Of a stretch of DNA of 64,000 nucleotides, positions 46,588-59,404 are shown piece by piece; the first letter of the stretch is position 1; every line of letters starts with the position of its first letter. The position numbers and the translations under genes are program-made. Source of the DNA: Acytostelium subglobosum LB1 (Eukaryota; Evosea; Eumycetozoa; Acytosteliales; Acytosteliaceae); the NCBI RefSeq assembly GCF_000787575.1, contig NW_012236528.1:125552-189551 (forward strand), written 5' to 3'. Under the pieces are notes generated by a model. It ran no database searches, had not been told where the DNA came from, and was given only the letters and a program-made list of their open reading frames with translations.

Positions 46588-47711
46588 ATGTTGAGTAGTT
46601 CCTCCTCCACAACTACTACTTCACAATATAATAATAACAACAATATGGCTGGATGTAGTATTATATCAAGTGCATCCGTAAAGAGGATAATGAGAGAAAT
46701 ACGTGAGATGAAGGAGACCCAATCTCCAGACTACACAGCCTATCCTTTGGATGTATGTTCATTCAATCAATCTTTCAATCATCATCTAACTTATGTGACA
46801 AATGATGTGTAGGACAACTTATTCGAATGGCATTTCACATTGAGAGGTGCAAATGGAACTGACTTTGAAGGTGGAATATATCATGGCAAGATAATACTGC
46901 CATCAGACTATCCTCTAAAGCCTCCCAATATACTATTCCTTACAGTAAGCAAACAAGCAAGCGAGATACTCAACTCCCCAACATTCGTTCATCATACTAA
47001 TCACTCAATCAATCATATGATACTTGCACTACATAGCCAAATGGAAGATTCGAAGTTGGTGTAAAGATATGTTTATCTATATCTGCTCATCATCCAGAGT
47101 CTTGGTTGCCATCTTGGAGTATACGAACTGCATTGGTGGCATTGATTGTATTTATGGGCACTGATGGAAAGGGCTCTGTTGGTGCACTGGACTATCCACC
47201 CGAACTAAGGAAGTCACTGGCAACCAGCAGCCTCGATTGGAAGTGCAACAAATGTGGATCACATAACGCCCATTCACTTCCACCACTTCCAGACAAGCCC
47301 ATTCCCTCAAGCGACGACAACAATACATCATCATCTTTGGCGCCAGATACATCAGAAGAGATGACAACATTGTCATCCAAACTAAACGATACATCATCTT
47401 CATCATCATCCTCACCTTCATCATCTTGTATAAACATCAAACAAACTCAACTGGAAACAACAATTACAACAACTACGGCACTTACTACGACACCAACAAC
47501 AACAACTACAACAGCAATAGTCAATGGCACTACACTTGTACCTATGAAGGTATCAAACGAACTTGTGTCCATCTCAAAACAACCGATCATGACGACGACA
47601 ATCACGACTGATAGAGTCCGAATCAAACCATCAACGACGCGCATTGATCGATACATTGCAGTCGTGTTCATCTTACTGATGGCACTCATCTTCAAACGGC
47701 TATTCTATTGA
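46588..47711 (+). CDS. UBE2J/Ubc6-type ER-anchored ubiquitin-conjugating enzyme
   Basis: Exons 46588-46752, 46813-46944 and 47037-47711; 323 residues. E2 enzyme of ER-associated degradation. UBC fold: SVKRIMREIREM, FEWHFTLRGANGTDFEGGIY, HGKIILPSDYPLKPPNILFL, then TPNGRFEVGVKICLSISAHH with the catalytic Cys about 111, and SWSIRTALVALIVFM. The Thr-Pro-Asn-Gly motif in place of HPN is the mark of the UBE2J group. A Ser/Thr-rich linker (about 165-285) leads to a C-terminal membrane anchor (YIAVVFILLMALIF) close to the end, as in Ubc6. A CNKC pair (about 156-159) in the linker is unusual and may bind metal or be incidental. Confidence 0.93.
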
Positions 47712-48087
47712 TGAATACCATGAATGATTAGATGGATAAATAGATAGATAGATAGACAGGCCAATATGGATGGACGACGACCCCTTGTTTGCTCGAGCAA
47801 AGAGTGGACCGTCCATCTTGTATATATATAAACAATACAATCCAATCAATCTGACATTGGATGTTCAATGTCAAGACAACACGAATAGACACTGCGCAGT
47901 TGTTGCCAATATGATTATTATGGGCAGTTTATTGGAATGGATGGAGGAGTTGCGTTAATAATGGTCTAGACAATGGACGGGATTGGAAGTATTATTTGTT
48001 TGATTGATTGATGGATTGATTGATTGATTGATCATTTGGATTATGTATGTACACAAGAGAGCGCAGAGAGAGTGAGAGAGGAGATGA
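47712..48087. other. Intergenic region between convergent genes
   Basis: 376 bp with GATA and GATT tetranucleotide runs (47737-47757, 48001-48032). A 62-codon ORF (47770-47958) has no family signal. Confidence 0.5.
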
Positions 48088-50115
48088 TCAATAGAACATG
48101 CCAAACTCCATCGGGTTGATCTTGGACACGTCGGTCGATTGGTTGCCAGTAAAGTATTCGGTTGACGGTGGCAGCAACGATGAGATGGACAGGTCGGTGT
48201 TGTCCATTGATTTGTTGCGCTGGTTCAAAAAGTCGTTGATATCAAGCAGCGAGTTCTGGAGGTCCTTGGCCGGGGCACCGTCTGTCAGGTCGATTGGCTC
48301 GTCCTTGACTGTGTTGAATGTTTGTTGTTGCTGCTGTTGAAGTGGCTGTTGTTGTTGCATCTGCTGCTGCAGTGGCTGTTGGAAGTATTGCTGCTGCTGC
48401 AGATGTTGACCGGATGTATTGTTCTGTGTATCGATTACAGGGGGTGATTGATGATCTGATGTGTCACTGGATGTTGATGACACAAGGTGGTTGGTCTGTT
48501 GTTGCTGTTGCTGTTGTTGCATTGGCTGCTGTTGACTGTTCAACTGAGTGTACAACAGATTGGAGATCATATTGTTCTGTTGATTGAGTGACATCTGCTG
48601 TTGTTGTTGTTGTTGGAGTTGATTGAGTGACATCTGTTGCTGCATTTGTGGCTGCTGCTGTTGCTGTTGTTGCTGCTGCAGTAGTGATTGCAACAAGGCC
48701 ACTTGAGACTGGCTTGCATTGGCACCCGACATGTCTGGCTTGGACACCAACTGCTGGATCAACGACAACAAGTTATTGTTATCCAGGCTGTTGTTGCCTT
48801 GGAATGGTTGTTGTTGTTGGGGTTGCTGTTGATATTGCATTGGCTTCTGTTGTGCAGGCTGCTGCTGTTGTTGGATTGGCTGCTGCTGGGGTGGCTTTTG
48901 TTGCTGTTGCTGAGCCGACTGAAGTATTTGCTGGATCTGATGTTGAAGTGGTTGTTGTGGGGATTGTTGTTGCTGTTGCTGATAGTTGTTGACCAACTGG
49001 TGTTGTGGAGATTGTTGAGGTGATTGTTGTTGCGGCTGCTGATGCATCGAAGGGGATTGGGGTGGCTGGAACTGATACTGTTGCTGCTGCTGCTGCTGTT
49101 GTGGAGCAGGGGGAGGAGCCATTGCGCCCAACTGCTGACCACCACCGCCGCCAAGCAGATCAGAGATGGTCTTATTGAGGGATGCAGTGGCCTGCGCCTG
49201 CTGGTAGGCCTGTTGCTGGGGCGTGGTGGGCTGGCCGTTGGGAGTGCCCTGGTTGCTGCCGCCGAGGATGGCCTTGGTCAGCTTGAGCACACGCTCCATG
49301 AGACTCTGGTGCGACTGCTGCAGGTTCTGGAAGGCGTACTGCAACTGTGAGTGCGAGTCCTGCAGCTGGCTGTGCGAGTACTTGAGGTCGTTGTAGTCGG
49401 TCTGCTGCTTGGTGTACTGGAAGACCAGCTGCTGCACCATCGGGTTGTTGGGGTCAAACTGCTCGCCATTGCTCAGCTTGACGTCGATTGGTGAGGTCGA
49501 GGCGTTGGGCAGGCCGCCACCCATGGGGTCGGGGGTCGACGCGATCACGCCGGGGTACGAGAAGCCCGAGTCGTCGTCGTCGTCCTCGTTGGACATGGTC
49601 AACGAGGTGGTGCGGTACTGATTAGGGTTGCTGTTATTGTTAACGGTCAGTCCACGTCTAACACTCTTTCTCCTCTTGATATTAATCATCAACTCTGGCT
49701 TATGCTTCCTAAAGTTATCATTGGCAAACTCAAATATCCTTGCCTGAGACTCTGACGACTCTTGTTCATCAGTCTGTGCAGTCTTCTCATCATCAACCTT
49801 ATGGAATCCATAAATGTTAAGTTGTCTAAACATAACAATATTAGTCATTCATTCATTCGTTCACTTCATCTTCACCTCGTTCATTCAATCAATCAATCAA
49901 TCAAATACATACCTGATGAAACTACAGAATTTACCAGTCTTGAAGTACTTTGGTAGAAGCTTTACTTCAAACTCTGCACAGTTGGTGATTACGATACTCT
50001 CACCAAGACGTCCCCATCTAATAAGTTGATTGTTCTCCAATGTATCCAACATTTGTACCAAACTCTTTATGAATGGTGCAATACCATCCCTTGCCAATGA
50101 TGTTGATGTTGACAT
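48088..50115 (-). CDS. hsf: Heat shock transcription factor (HSF)
   Basis: Exons 50115-49913 and 49825-48088, 646 residues. The HSF DNA-binding domain spans about 12-120: FIKSLVQMLDTLENNQLIRW, AEFEVKLLPKYFKTGKFCSF, IRQLNIYGFHKV, then HKPELMINIKRRK. A coiled coil with heptad-like spacing (about 187-250, QLVFQYTKQQTDYNDLKYSH onward) is the HR-A/B trimerisation region. The C-terminal two thirds are dominated by poly-Gln, a likely activation domain, and end in DINDFLNQRN and SSLLPPSTEYF motifs. The Gln tracts are long and uninterrupted at several points, a typical dictyostelid trait. The intron splits the DBD at the conserved phase-2 site before QLNIYGF. Confidence 0.95.
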
Positions 50116-50902
50116 TCTTCTTATTTCTTCGTCTATAATATTAATTAAATAATAATAATAATAATATTAATATGTGTGTAATGTTAAATGAATGAGATGA
50201 GATGAGATAAATATAGTAGTATATATTTGGTAAAGGTTAATGTAATGTAAGTGTTGAGTGAGAAGTGTTGTTGGAGTTGTTTTGGGCTTTGTCTTTTGTG
50301 TCTCACGTGTTTCCCCAGAGTCACACACCAACAAAGTATCTTTGACCTGACTCAAAGTGCATAAAGTTATTTAATTTATTAATAATTTGCTTAACGTAGT
50401 TCAACTTTTCAATTACCAATCTCAATTAATGAATTATCAGATCATCTCGAAATGAACGAACAAACAAATACATATATATATATATATACATATATTCTTT
50501 GGACAAGGTATGTTTGGGTCTGACATGTAAGAAACTCTATTTGGCACTTCATCATTTAGACCGTCACTTCTCTGATTTACTCGCCTCAACTTGAACCAAG
50601 ACATATCGTGAGACTTGTTGTAGTTGAGGGGAGGGCGGAGTCCCTACCGAATGATTGACCAAAGCACTCGATGATAATAAGTCTCCATTCACATCAGTGA
50701 TGTTCATCAATAATAAATAAACATCCTCCTCCGACTATGCCCATTGTGATCACACTTCATTCATTCAAAAAACGATTCATGATCATTTTCATTCATTCAT
50801 TCTCTCATCTAATATAACTTCACTCATTCAACTTCAACTTCAACTTCAAACAACCTCAACTCCAACAACTTCAACTCCAGCAACGACACCAAGTAGTCAG
50901 TC
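50116..50902. other. Divergent intergenic region, about 0.79 kb
   Basis: Between HSF (minus) and HEATR5 (plus). AT dinucleotide run near 50470-50490; CAACTTCAACTTCAACTTCAA triplet-type repeats near 50828-50850 just before the HEATR5 start. No gene seen. Confidence 0.55.
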
Positions 50903-53900
50903 ATGAGCGCAGGAGGAGCACTCGAGAACTATTATGTCGCGTTGACAAAGGCAGTGTCAGACACAAAGTCCAACAATCAACTGTTAAAGTTTGATATACT
51001 ATGTAGTGTGGATGCACTGCTTGAACGTATGAACAAGATGGAGGCTGACACCATAGCCGGCAAATGGATATCAATCCTTTGCAACTGTCTCCTACAGACC
51101 ACTGGTTCATCATTGGCCGTCATCATTGGTGGCGCACTCAGTCGACTCTTCGACCTGCCCTCTGGCTCCAAGACCTCCGTCACCAACGTCAAAAGCATCC
51201 TCACTGCCGTCACTGCCAAGCAGACATCATTACAAATCAAGTCGTATGTCTTGTCATTCAATCATGATGAGCGCGTTGATATGAACTAACTGACACATAA
51301 TGTAGCTCATTGATCGAGGCATTGGGCATCATATATAAGAGTAGCAGGACATTGGCACTTGTGTACTTGGCAGAGAGCTTTCAGTTGATATCAAGAATGG
51401 TCAAGGCGGGAGAGTGTCGTGCTCAGGCTATTCGTGCGATGGGCATGATGATCGAGAGCATTGGCACGGCCGGCACACATATACATCAGGAAGCATTCAG
51501 ATTGATCAAGGGCAACTATAACACAACGTCGATCACAGGTTATACAGAGTTCAAGCTCGAGTGTCTGGCAGCATGTCTACCAATCATACGTTATTACAAC
51601 AACTCTGATGTCAAACTACAGGGCTACGATCAGAAGATGTTGCTGTTCACGACCAAGGCGTTGGACGATGAGAACATCAACGTCAATAAGAAGGCCGCTG
51701 AGATGTTGGGCAAGCTGCTTGCCGCACTCTTTTACAAAGAGAGTGTTGTCCCCAACATCATGCCCGGTGCCAAGCCACCAGTGGCCGTCGCAGCGACCCT
51801 CCTTGCTTCCAAGTGGATGCTTGAGACCTGTCAGAACTACCTCGGCAATCAATTCAGTAAGTTGCGCGTCGTCCTCTCCATGCCGATCAATCAATCACTC
51901 ACTCACTCATTCAATCATTCAATCAATCATAGTCTCAGCGACCAAGAAGGACCTCAAGATCAATGTGTCATTAGCTTATACGACATTCTTCCAGAACATT
52001 AAGATTGCTAATATCGAGAAGGAGATTGACGCGACATTGTCTCATCTGCTAAAGTTGCTGGGCGCAGCCAATCGCAATCTGTCTCAATCAGCTGATCAGA
52101 CACAGGCACGTGCATGCATATCCTACATCCTACGCAATGGACTTGGACAACGTCTCAGCGAGAGTGGACAACAATCAATGGTTCGCTTCTTTGCCAACAT
52201 CCTCTCACAGCCCGACACATTCAATGAGTTGACCATGGTAGTCTGTCTCCAAGAGTTATGGTATGTGTAATAGCGGGGCTGGCGCTGGAACTGGAACTAT
52301 CCCACTCACTCAATCACTCACTCAATCAATCAATCAATCAAACAGCCAACTCATTAACGAACTTGGTGAGGGAGGTATCACGCAGCCAGATGATCTGTCG
52401 ACGTATTTGTTCACATTGTTGAATGATAGGAATCAATCGATTAGACAGTGCGCTGCGGTATGCCTGCGCGCATTGGCTTCAAACATACCAAAGTACACGT
52501 CAAAGTACCTCAGTCAATGTTTGCTCAATCTGACATCGATCTTGGAGGAGTTTGATCGACCCAATATCCAGCCAGAGCCACTCAAGAAGATCATGAACTC
52601 GGTCAAGGGCAATGCACTGGGCATCACATCGCTGATTGCCACGCTGCGCCAGTCTGACCTGGGCGTGCCCACCGCGCTGCTGCAGCAGATCGCGCGCACG
52701 GCCCAGTCCCTGCTGGCCAACCCAGACCTCTTGAATCCGGCCATCACTCTGACGCGTCTCGAGGCCGGCTGGCTGATAATGAACTCACTGATCAGATACA
52801 TGGGCGAGAGCTTTGTGGAGCCACTCCTTCCATCGCTGTTTGCCAGCTGGAAGACGTGCTTCAGCATCACTACGGTGCACCCAACGTTGGAGCGCGACAT
52901 TGTCATCTTTAGCAAGACGCGTGCTGATGCGTTGCTGCCCCTGCACTCGCTGGTGGCATACAACGCCAAGCTGATCAACTCCAAGGTGGTCAACTCGATC
53001 GTCACGTTCCTGGGCAACACACTCAAGACTGTGAGCGAGCTACCCGCCAGCTCATTCCAAGCGTCGACCAATGAGATCATGAAACTGCTCGAACTCAACT
53101 TGATCCGCACATTCCAGGCCATCCCCGCGGCAGCCTACGCGCAACATCACACCACTCTCATGACCGTCGTGGCCACACTGATTCTGGACGGCAGCCACAA
53201 CACACTGCTCCCATCGCTGCTCTCCAAGGACGACCAGGACATCCTGGCGCCCGACTTCACCTCGACACAGTACCAGTTTGACAGCGCATTCCTCATGCCT
53301 CTGTCCACACAAGATAACTCATTCATAGCCTACTCAAACATCCAGGACTGCTTCTCCCCGTACAAGACACAGAACCTCGAGATACGCGTCGTCAATGCGT
53401 CGATCGAGCTGTTCTCGACGCTGTTCATCTCGCAGCCCGACCGCCACAGGACCCAGCTGCTGGACCATCTGGCCAACTGCGTCCGCGAGTCCAGCAACCC
53501 CGTGCAAAAGTCCATCATGACGGTCAATGCCATGACTGCGCTACTCTACATCCTTCGTACCATGTCCACGTCCAACCTCACGTTTGGCAAGAGCGAGGTG
53601 GCTGGCAACATCCAGCGCTTCGTGCAAAAGTACTTTGGCGACACCAACCCGCTGCTCAGACGTGCGTCCGCCGAGTCTCTTGGCATCCTGTGTCGACTCG
53701 AGGGCGACGGCGTCACTAACGCCATCATCAACTCGCTAACAGAAATCATTCGCAAGCTGCCCAAGGAGGTACCGAGCACGGTGCGCGCCGGCTCGGCCTT
53801 TGTGCTCGGTTGCATACAGCGCTCGGTCGGAGGCATGATGTCGCAGAAGTATCTTCCATCGACCATTGCCAACCTCCACAGACTGGCCCAAGACTCGCTG

Positions 53901-56900
53901 TCGTCAGAGGTATCCATGCACGCGCTGCACGCACTGTACATCACCATTCAGACGTCTGGCACATCGTTCACACCCTATGCCTCGCCCACACTGATGCTAC
54001 TCCAGACACTGCTGCTCAATGAGAGCCCTCCCTACCAGCTGCTTGGTCGCGTGGTCAACTCGATAGTCATTGCGCTGGGGCCTGAACTCGGCCTCGAGAA
54101 TAACAAGGACGTGTTGCAAAAGTGCACGTCAACATGCTCGATCATACAGAACAATGAGAACATGTCAATACGAGTCGAGTCCATCTATTATCAACAGAAG
54201 CTCATCATGTTTGCGCCGGCCACTGTCAACGAGTCGATCATCCCCTTCATCATCTCACAATTCAAGAGTCCATACCTAATGCTGCGCATCTCCTCTGTCA
54301 CATGTCTACGCCAACTACTCAATCGCAAGTCCAACGTTGACATTGGAATGAACATTGTCGAGGACTTGTTCATGATGGTATGTATAGGCCTCCTGGATCA
54401 TTCCTTCCCATAAACTAACATGCTCCACTACCTCCCTCTAGATTGACACTGAATGCGACAATGATCTGCAGAAGGAGATCAAGTTGCTGATCAACACAAT
54501 CATTGACACGATCGCAGCCGCCAATCCATCGACATGGCTATATCTTTGTATGAATATCATCTTGTCATCGAAGCAGATGACCAAGGACTCGATACAGTTG
54601 GAGTCTCCCTCGCCAACTACTGCTCGCCAGCAGGCACAGGCTGCAAGCCCTACCAGCGGCTCAAACGATTTCGACGAGGAGAAGGACGATGATGAGGACG
54701 TCAAGGTCGTCGTCAAAGACCTCGAGACCAAGGTCGACTACGTCTATCGCTGGTTCACCAAAGTGTTTGCCATCGAGTGCGTCCGTCGTGTGATCTCTGT
54801 CGTCCGCAACAAGCCCGAGCACTTCAACATGCTGCTGGCGCAGGCCAGCCAGAACAGCTCGCGCAACGACCATCTCATCCTGCACCTTCACGAGCTGGTG
54901 GGTATTGCATTCAAGGCGGCCACCTCGCAGATCGACTCAATGCGCCCTGTTGGCGTGCTCCTGCTCAAGGACATCATCGAAGGCTTCTCATCATCAATCG
55001 ATCCAGACTATGAAGGACATCTCCTGCTTGAGCTCTACCAAGCACAGATCATGTCTGCTCTGCGTCCAGCCTTCTCACCTGACGCTGCGCCCGACCTCCT
55101 CTCAGTCGGTTGTGCCGTCTTTGTCAACTTCATCGAAGGATCACTCCATTATGACAGTGCAGCACTCAAGAAGACCACGGCCCAGTTGTCGGCCTCTGTC
55201 AAGGACCTTAGGAGTATGTTGTGGGACTCATCAATCACATGATTCCCAATACTGACCTTGCTCACTCACTCCCCAATCACTCAATCAATCAGACCTCAAC
55301 TTCCCCATTTACAATGAGAAGGCGACTACACTTGTACAACTCTCCATCCTTAAGACCTTTGCTCAGCTCTATCTACTCTGTCGCAAGAAGGAATCATTGA
55401 ACACAATCCTCTCAACAGTCATCACACCGTATGTACTCACGCACTCTCATCCTCACGCGCCACTCACTCACTCCCTTTGAACACAATAGAATACTCCCAT
55501 ATCTTAGAGTACATTGGGTGGTTTTCCTTCGAGAGTATGCACTGTTGGTGTCTCAACCACCAGCTATATACCCTCTGTGCAAGCCAATGTTCTTCTCGCC
55601 ACTTACATACACTGAATCGATCGATTACTTCAAGGAAGCATATCCATTTGTGTTGCGAGCTTTGGCATCTTTGATTGGCACACCACACTGGCTTGAGGGC
55701 AGAGATGGCGACGATGCCATACTAAGCGAGACTCAATCGATCGCCGACCTCAACATCATACTGGGCCTCTCACTGCTGCCCCAAGACAAGTTCCTCAGCG
55801 AGCCCACCGACAAGAATCTCAACCCGGGACAAATGGCGCTGACTCTCGAGACCATCGCGCTGGTCTTCCAGCCAAGCTCAATCACAGTCGACGAGTTCCC
55901 ACTGGAGCGCGTGAAGGAGCTCAGCCAGGTGCTGGCAAGAGTGAGCGCATATGGAAGCAACAAGCATCAGCTGCTCGTGGTGGACATTGTCAACAACCTG
56001 TTTGTGTGCTTTGGCGACAGCATCACCATGGAGGACGAGCTGTTCACACTGCTGCTCAAGGTGTTGTTCGAGCCGCTAAAGCTGGAGAACGAGGAGTACT
56101 ATGTACGCTTCTACCAATGTTGTACTTTTATCATCAAGACGATGAGCGCCGAGCAGTGCGTACGCTACGCGCCGCTCTTCATTTGGGCCGCTATCCAGGG
56201 CCTGTCCACCACTCAATCATCAAACACCACACTCATGTCGTCGGCCATTCAACTCGTCGCCACCATTCTCAAGAACAAGTTGCCAACTATAGACGGTGGG
56301 GTATCCCCTCCCGCAACCACCGCGACCGCCAATCACAGCGATCTACTCAATGCATCAATCATCACAACGATCGAGTCTATGAACAAGCAGGAGCAGACAA
56401 ACAAACAAGGACTACTCTTGATGTTGTCGACATTGATCGTCAATCATCATGAGATTGGTGATGGTGTGGCACATGTGATTGTGGAGTTCTTCAAGACTAC
56501 GATTCAGAACAAGACCAACAACAATAAGGATAGGCTATGTACTCTGCAAGTGCTCAGAAACATCCTACATTCTGGTGCTGGTCAGGCCATTGACAGCCCA
56601 ATGCACAGCTTCGCCTCCAAGCTAGTTGGTGAACTCTTTGTCGACCTTCACTCCTGTCTCCCGGCCCCATCACCTGTCGCACTCAAGTCCGAGGACATGG
56701 ACATTGTCAACGAGTTGTTCAAACTCTTCACTCTGTCACTCTCACTCACAATTGATAATGATGCCAGTAAGTAGTCTGTCTGCTGTCTCGCCATCATCCT
56801 CGCCTCCACTCACTAACTCGCCTCACTCTATCAAACAATCAAACAAACAACAGAGTCCAAAGTTCTATTATTAGTTGTCCAAACAATGATATTATATTTG

Positions 56901-57140
56901 AATCCAAACAATACTTCATTGGCTACACATGCATCTGCACTACAATCATTGTTGAGCTTTGCATCGACTCAGCCCCAGTTCAAGGAGGTAGTGGCAGTAT
57001 TGCCAGTTGATCAGAAACAAGCTTTGGAACAATCAATTCGAAAGAGTGTTGAGCAGCCTGCTGCCATGTCCATCAAGCTGCCACAGAAGCCACAGATCCA
57101 ACTGACCTTTGACTTCTCCAAGGTTGCCAATAAAGAATAA
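50903..57140 (+). CDS. heatr5: HEATR5/Laa1-like HEAT-repeat protein (AP-1 traffic)
   Basis: Exons 50903-51243, 51306-51856, 51933-52260, 52346-54377, 54442-55213, 55293-55428, 55490-56766 and 56854-57140; 1907 residues, all junctions in phase. HEATR5/Laa1 proteins are huge alpha-solenoids that partner the AP-1 clathrin adaptor at Golgi and endosomes. Supporting blocks: KWISILCNCLLQTTGSSLAV, RAQAIRAMGMMIESIGTAGT, RRASAESLGILCRLEGDGVT, AGSAFVLGCIQRSVGGMMSQ and VHWVVFLREYALLV. Repeats of hydrophobic helices run throughout; there is no membrane segment. A short acidic insert (about 1155-1180) is low complexity. It is the longest gene in the window. Homology call is from overall architecture and these motifs. 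Confidence 0.85.
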
Positions 57141-57396
57141 CCCAATAGACGACTCTATCCTGGACAAAGCAACTTCACCTGGATATATTTGTTTGGGGTT
57201 ACAAAGAGATCAAAAATCCGAACTTTGGGATGACTTGGCATTCCTTGATTCCCAAGACATACCACACACCGATCCATCATTTGAGTAATCGTGTCCAAGT
57301 GATCAATAGACTGATCCTTCCATTGTAAATCAATTAAACTACAAATAATAATTATATATATTTATATAATATTTAAACTAATTAATATAAATAACT

Positions 57397-59256
57397 ATGT
57401 CCATGGACATTAATTTAACTACACCTGGGCAACCAGAGGATGATGTTGACGTGGAGGCTGATTTAATCAGCACCAGGAAATGGCCAGAGCTACAAGGAAT
57501 GGCAGACTTGTTAATACTTGTTAACTTGGCATTATTTCTAACATTGGCCTTCAAAACAAATTCCATATCCCAAAGTGCTCTGATTGGTCTAACCGTCACA
57601 GTATTTGTAAACAGCATTATTGTTGGCCTGGTACATTGGAGAAAGATTGCCGCTGGATTTAGATATGGACTTTGGAAAGGACTCAAAGGATTCGCCCTGG
57701 GTCACAAGTTCAATCAAATGACAATCAAGCCTCAGTTGTGGTGGTGGAAACCATTTATGGGTTGGATATGGGTACTATCTTTGGTGCCAAGTATTTGGGC
57801 CTTTTATCTACATGGAGGACTCATTTGGATTGGTCTTGGCACTTCAATGTTCTTTGGAAACTTTGGAGATATGCGAGTACTTCATTGGTCCTGTCACGTA
57901 TCACTTGGATGCGACGAAAGTGTCAAGAGACCATCAGATGTGATGAAACAAGTTGGTATTGTTCACAAGAGGAAATGGTATGAGTTTATCAGACTTCGTG
58001 CCTCCAAGGTAGCCGATGTATTCTTTGAGACCAAGGCATTGGAAGGAAATTGTGAACTGTGCTCTCCAGATCAACATTGGGTAATCAAGAAGGGCAATGG
58101 TCTTATCTGGTCCACTCTGGAGCCACTCTACTCAACCTCCTTGATCAAAGATGACACTAATATCATTGGAACAATTTGTAGTTGCCAATGGTCAAAGATC
58201 TGGAGCGTGACCGAGAAGATGGGTTGTCGTGGTTGGGTCCCAGTACAAATTCCAAACAACTCAAAGGATGCACTCAGACTCCATGCTTGGCAACAGTGGC
58301 TATCTTTCGATCCGGTCAAGCTCAAGGGAATCCTTTTAGGCTCTACCAAACCCCAATCAATTGCCAATCCAGACCAAGTGTTTAATTTTCAGCCATTGCC
58401 AATGGATAAAGATCAATGGATTGGAGCACAGACAATGGCATTGTTCAACCTTGGAGCAACGTTCCAAAGATATGCCGTCATAGAGAGAGACTCATCTACA
58501 TCAGAATGGCATTCAACTATATTGTCTCAACCAAAGAGTCAACCTGAGATTGTGCTCGACAAGATATTTTATAGGAACAAACAACCTATAAACTATGGAC
58601 AAGTTGTACCAGACATCACTGGTGGCTTTGTAGTATGGAACACTTCAAACTTGGCAATATCAGAGAGATTAAAGATGATTCAACTATCATCCAGACTCAC
58701 AAACCAACATGATCAACTTCAATTGGACCCATCAATCATCAATGAAGCATGCCAGTATGCCGCTGTCAATGGTGATCTATCCTACCTTTTGGTGATGCCA
58801 CCTTGGAACAATCAATCAAAGGTGGTTGACCAAAGTGCTACCAAACTAGGAGATGTCCTGGACTTCTCTTCATACCCAGATATCTGTTTGAAGATATTTA
58901 GACAGATGTGGACGCCACAGATCTTTAGTAGATGTTGGTCCGACACTGAGCCTAACCTATCAAGTGTGATGTTGGATAAACGTGCAGTGATGTTACCTCA
59001 ACCTGCCAGAGTGATACTTAATCCCAACTTGGAATTAGTGTCCACTTTGAAATGGTACTCTACATCAATGCATTATCAAACGTCCAATGGTGATGCTGTC
59101 TGTCTTTACCTTGGATTGGAGTCCAGATATCCAGACAAGTATCATGGATCATACAGAGCCTATCGTCTTCAAGGAGTTGCCCTGGCAAGTGCATTGGACG
59201 CCCACTTCCAATGTCCATTCCCAACCACCAAGGAAGTGATGGTTTTGATAAGGTAG
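57397..59256 (+). CDS. Multi-pass membrane protein of unknown function
   Basis: A single exon of 619 residues. Four likely membrane segments sit in the N-terminal third: about 38-54 (LLILVNLALFLTLAF), 60-80 (ALIGLTVTVFVNSIIVGLV), 121-140 (MGWIWVLSLVPSIWAFYL) and 144-158. The remaining ~450 residues are Trp- and Cys-containing and look globular (EGNCELCSPDQHWVI; GTICSCQWSKIWSVTEKMGC; MPPWNNQS). I do not recognise any domain. It is intronless, unlike most neighbours, and its codon use is AT-richer. Could be a dictyostelid-specific family. Confidence 0.8.
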   Translation: MSMDINLTTPGQPEDDVDVEADLISTRKWPELQGMADLLILVNLALFLTLAFKTNSISQSALIGLTVTVFVNSIIVGLVHWRKIAAGFRYGLWKGLKGFALGHKFNQMTIKPQLWWWKPFMGWIWVLSLVPSIWAFYLHGGLIWIGLGTSMFFGNFGDMRVLHWSCHVSLGCDESVKRPSDVMKQVGIVHKRKWYEFIRLRASKVADVFFETKALEGNCELCSPDQHWVIKKGNGLIWSTLEPLYSTSLIKDDTNIIGTICSCQWSKIWSVTEKMGCRGWVPVQIPNNSKDALRLHAWQQWLSFDPVKLKGILLGSTKPQSIANPDQVFNFQPLPMDKDQWIGAQTMALFNLGATFQRYAVIERDSSTSEWHSTILSQPKSQPEIVLDKIFYRNKQPINYGQVVPDITGGFVVWNTSNLAISERLKMIQLSSRLTNQHDQLQLDPSIINEACQYAAVNGDLSYLLVMPPWNNQSKVVDQSATKLGDVLDFSSYPDICLKIFRQMWTPQIFSRCWSDTEPNLSSVMLDKRAVMLPQPARVILNPNLELVSTLKWYSTSMHYQTSNGDAVCLYLGLESRYPDKYHGSYRAYRLQGVALASALDAHFQCPFPTTKEVMVLIR

Positions 59257-59404
59257 CTGGCTTTTAGGCCAAGCAGAACTATTGTTTATTATAAAGTAAT
59301 AATATACTTGTCGATGTTTAACATATGTTCGATTATTGGGTGGACAGTCCAGGATGGAGAGTGTTGTGAATAAACCAACGGCGTTGACTTGGTCGGCCAA
59401 TCAA

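Noticed and set aside
47770-47958. 62-codon ORF between the E2 and HSF genes
   Set aside because: Lies in a convergent spacer, has no recognisable domain, and composition is that of the surrounding non-coding DNA.
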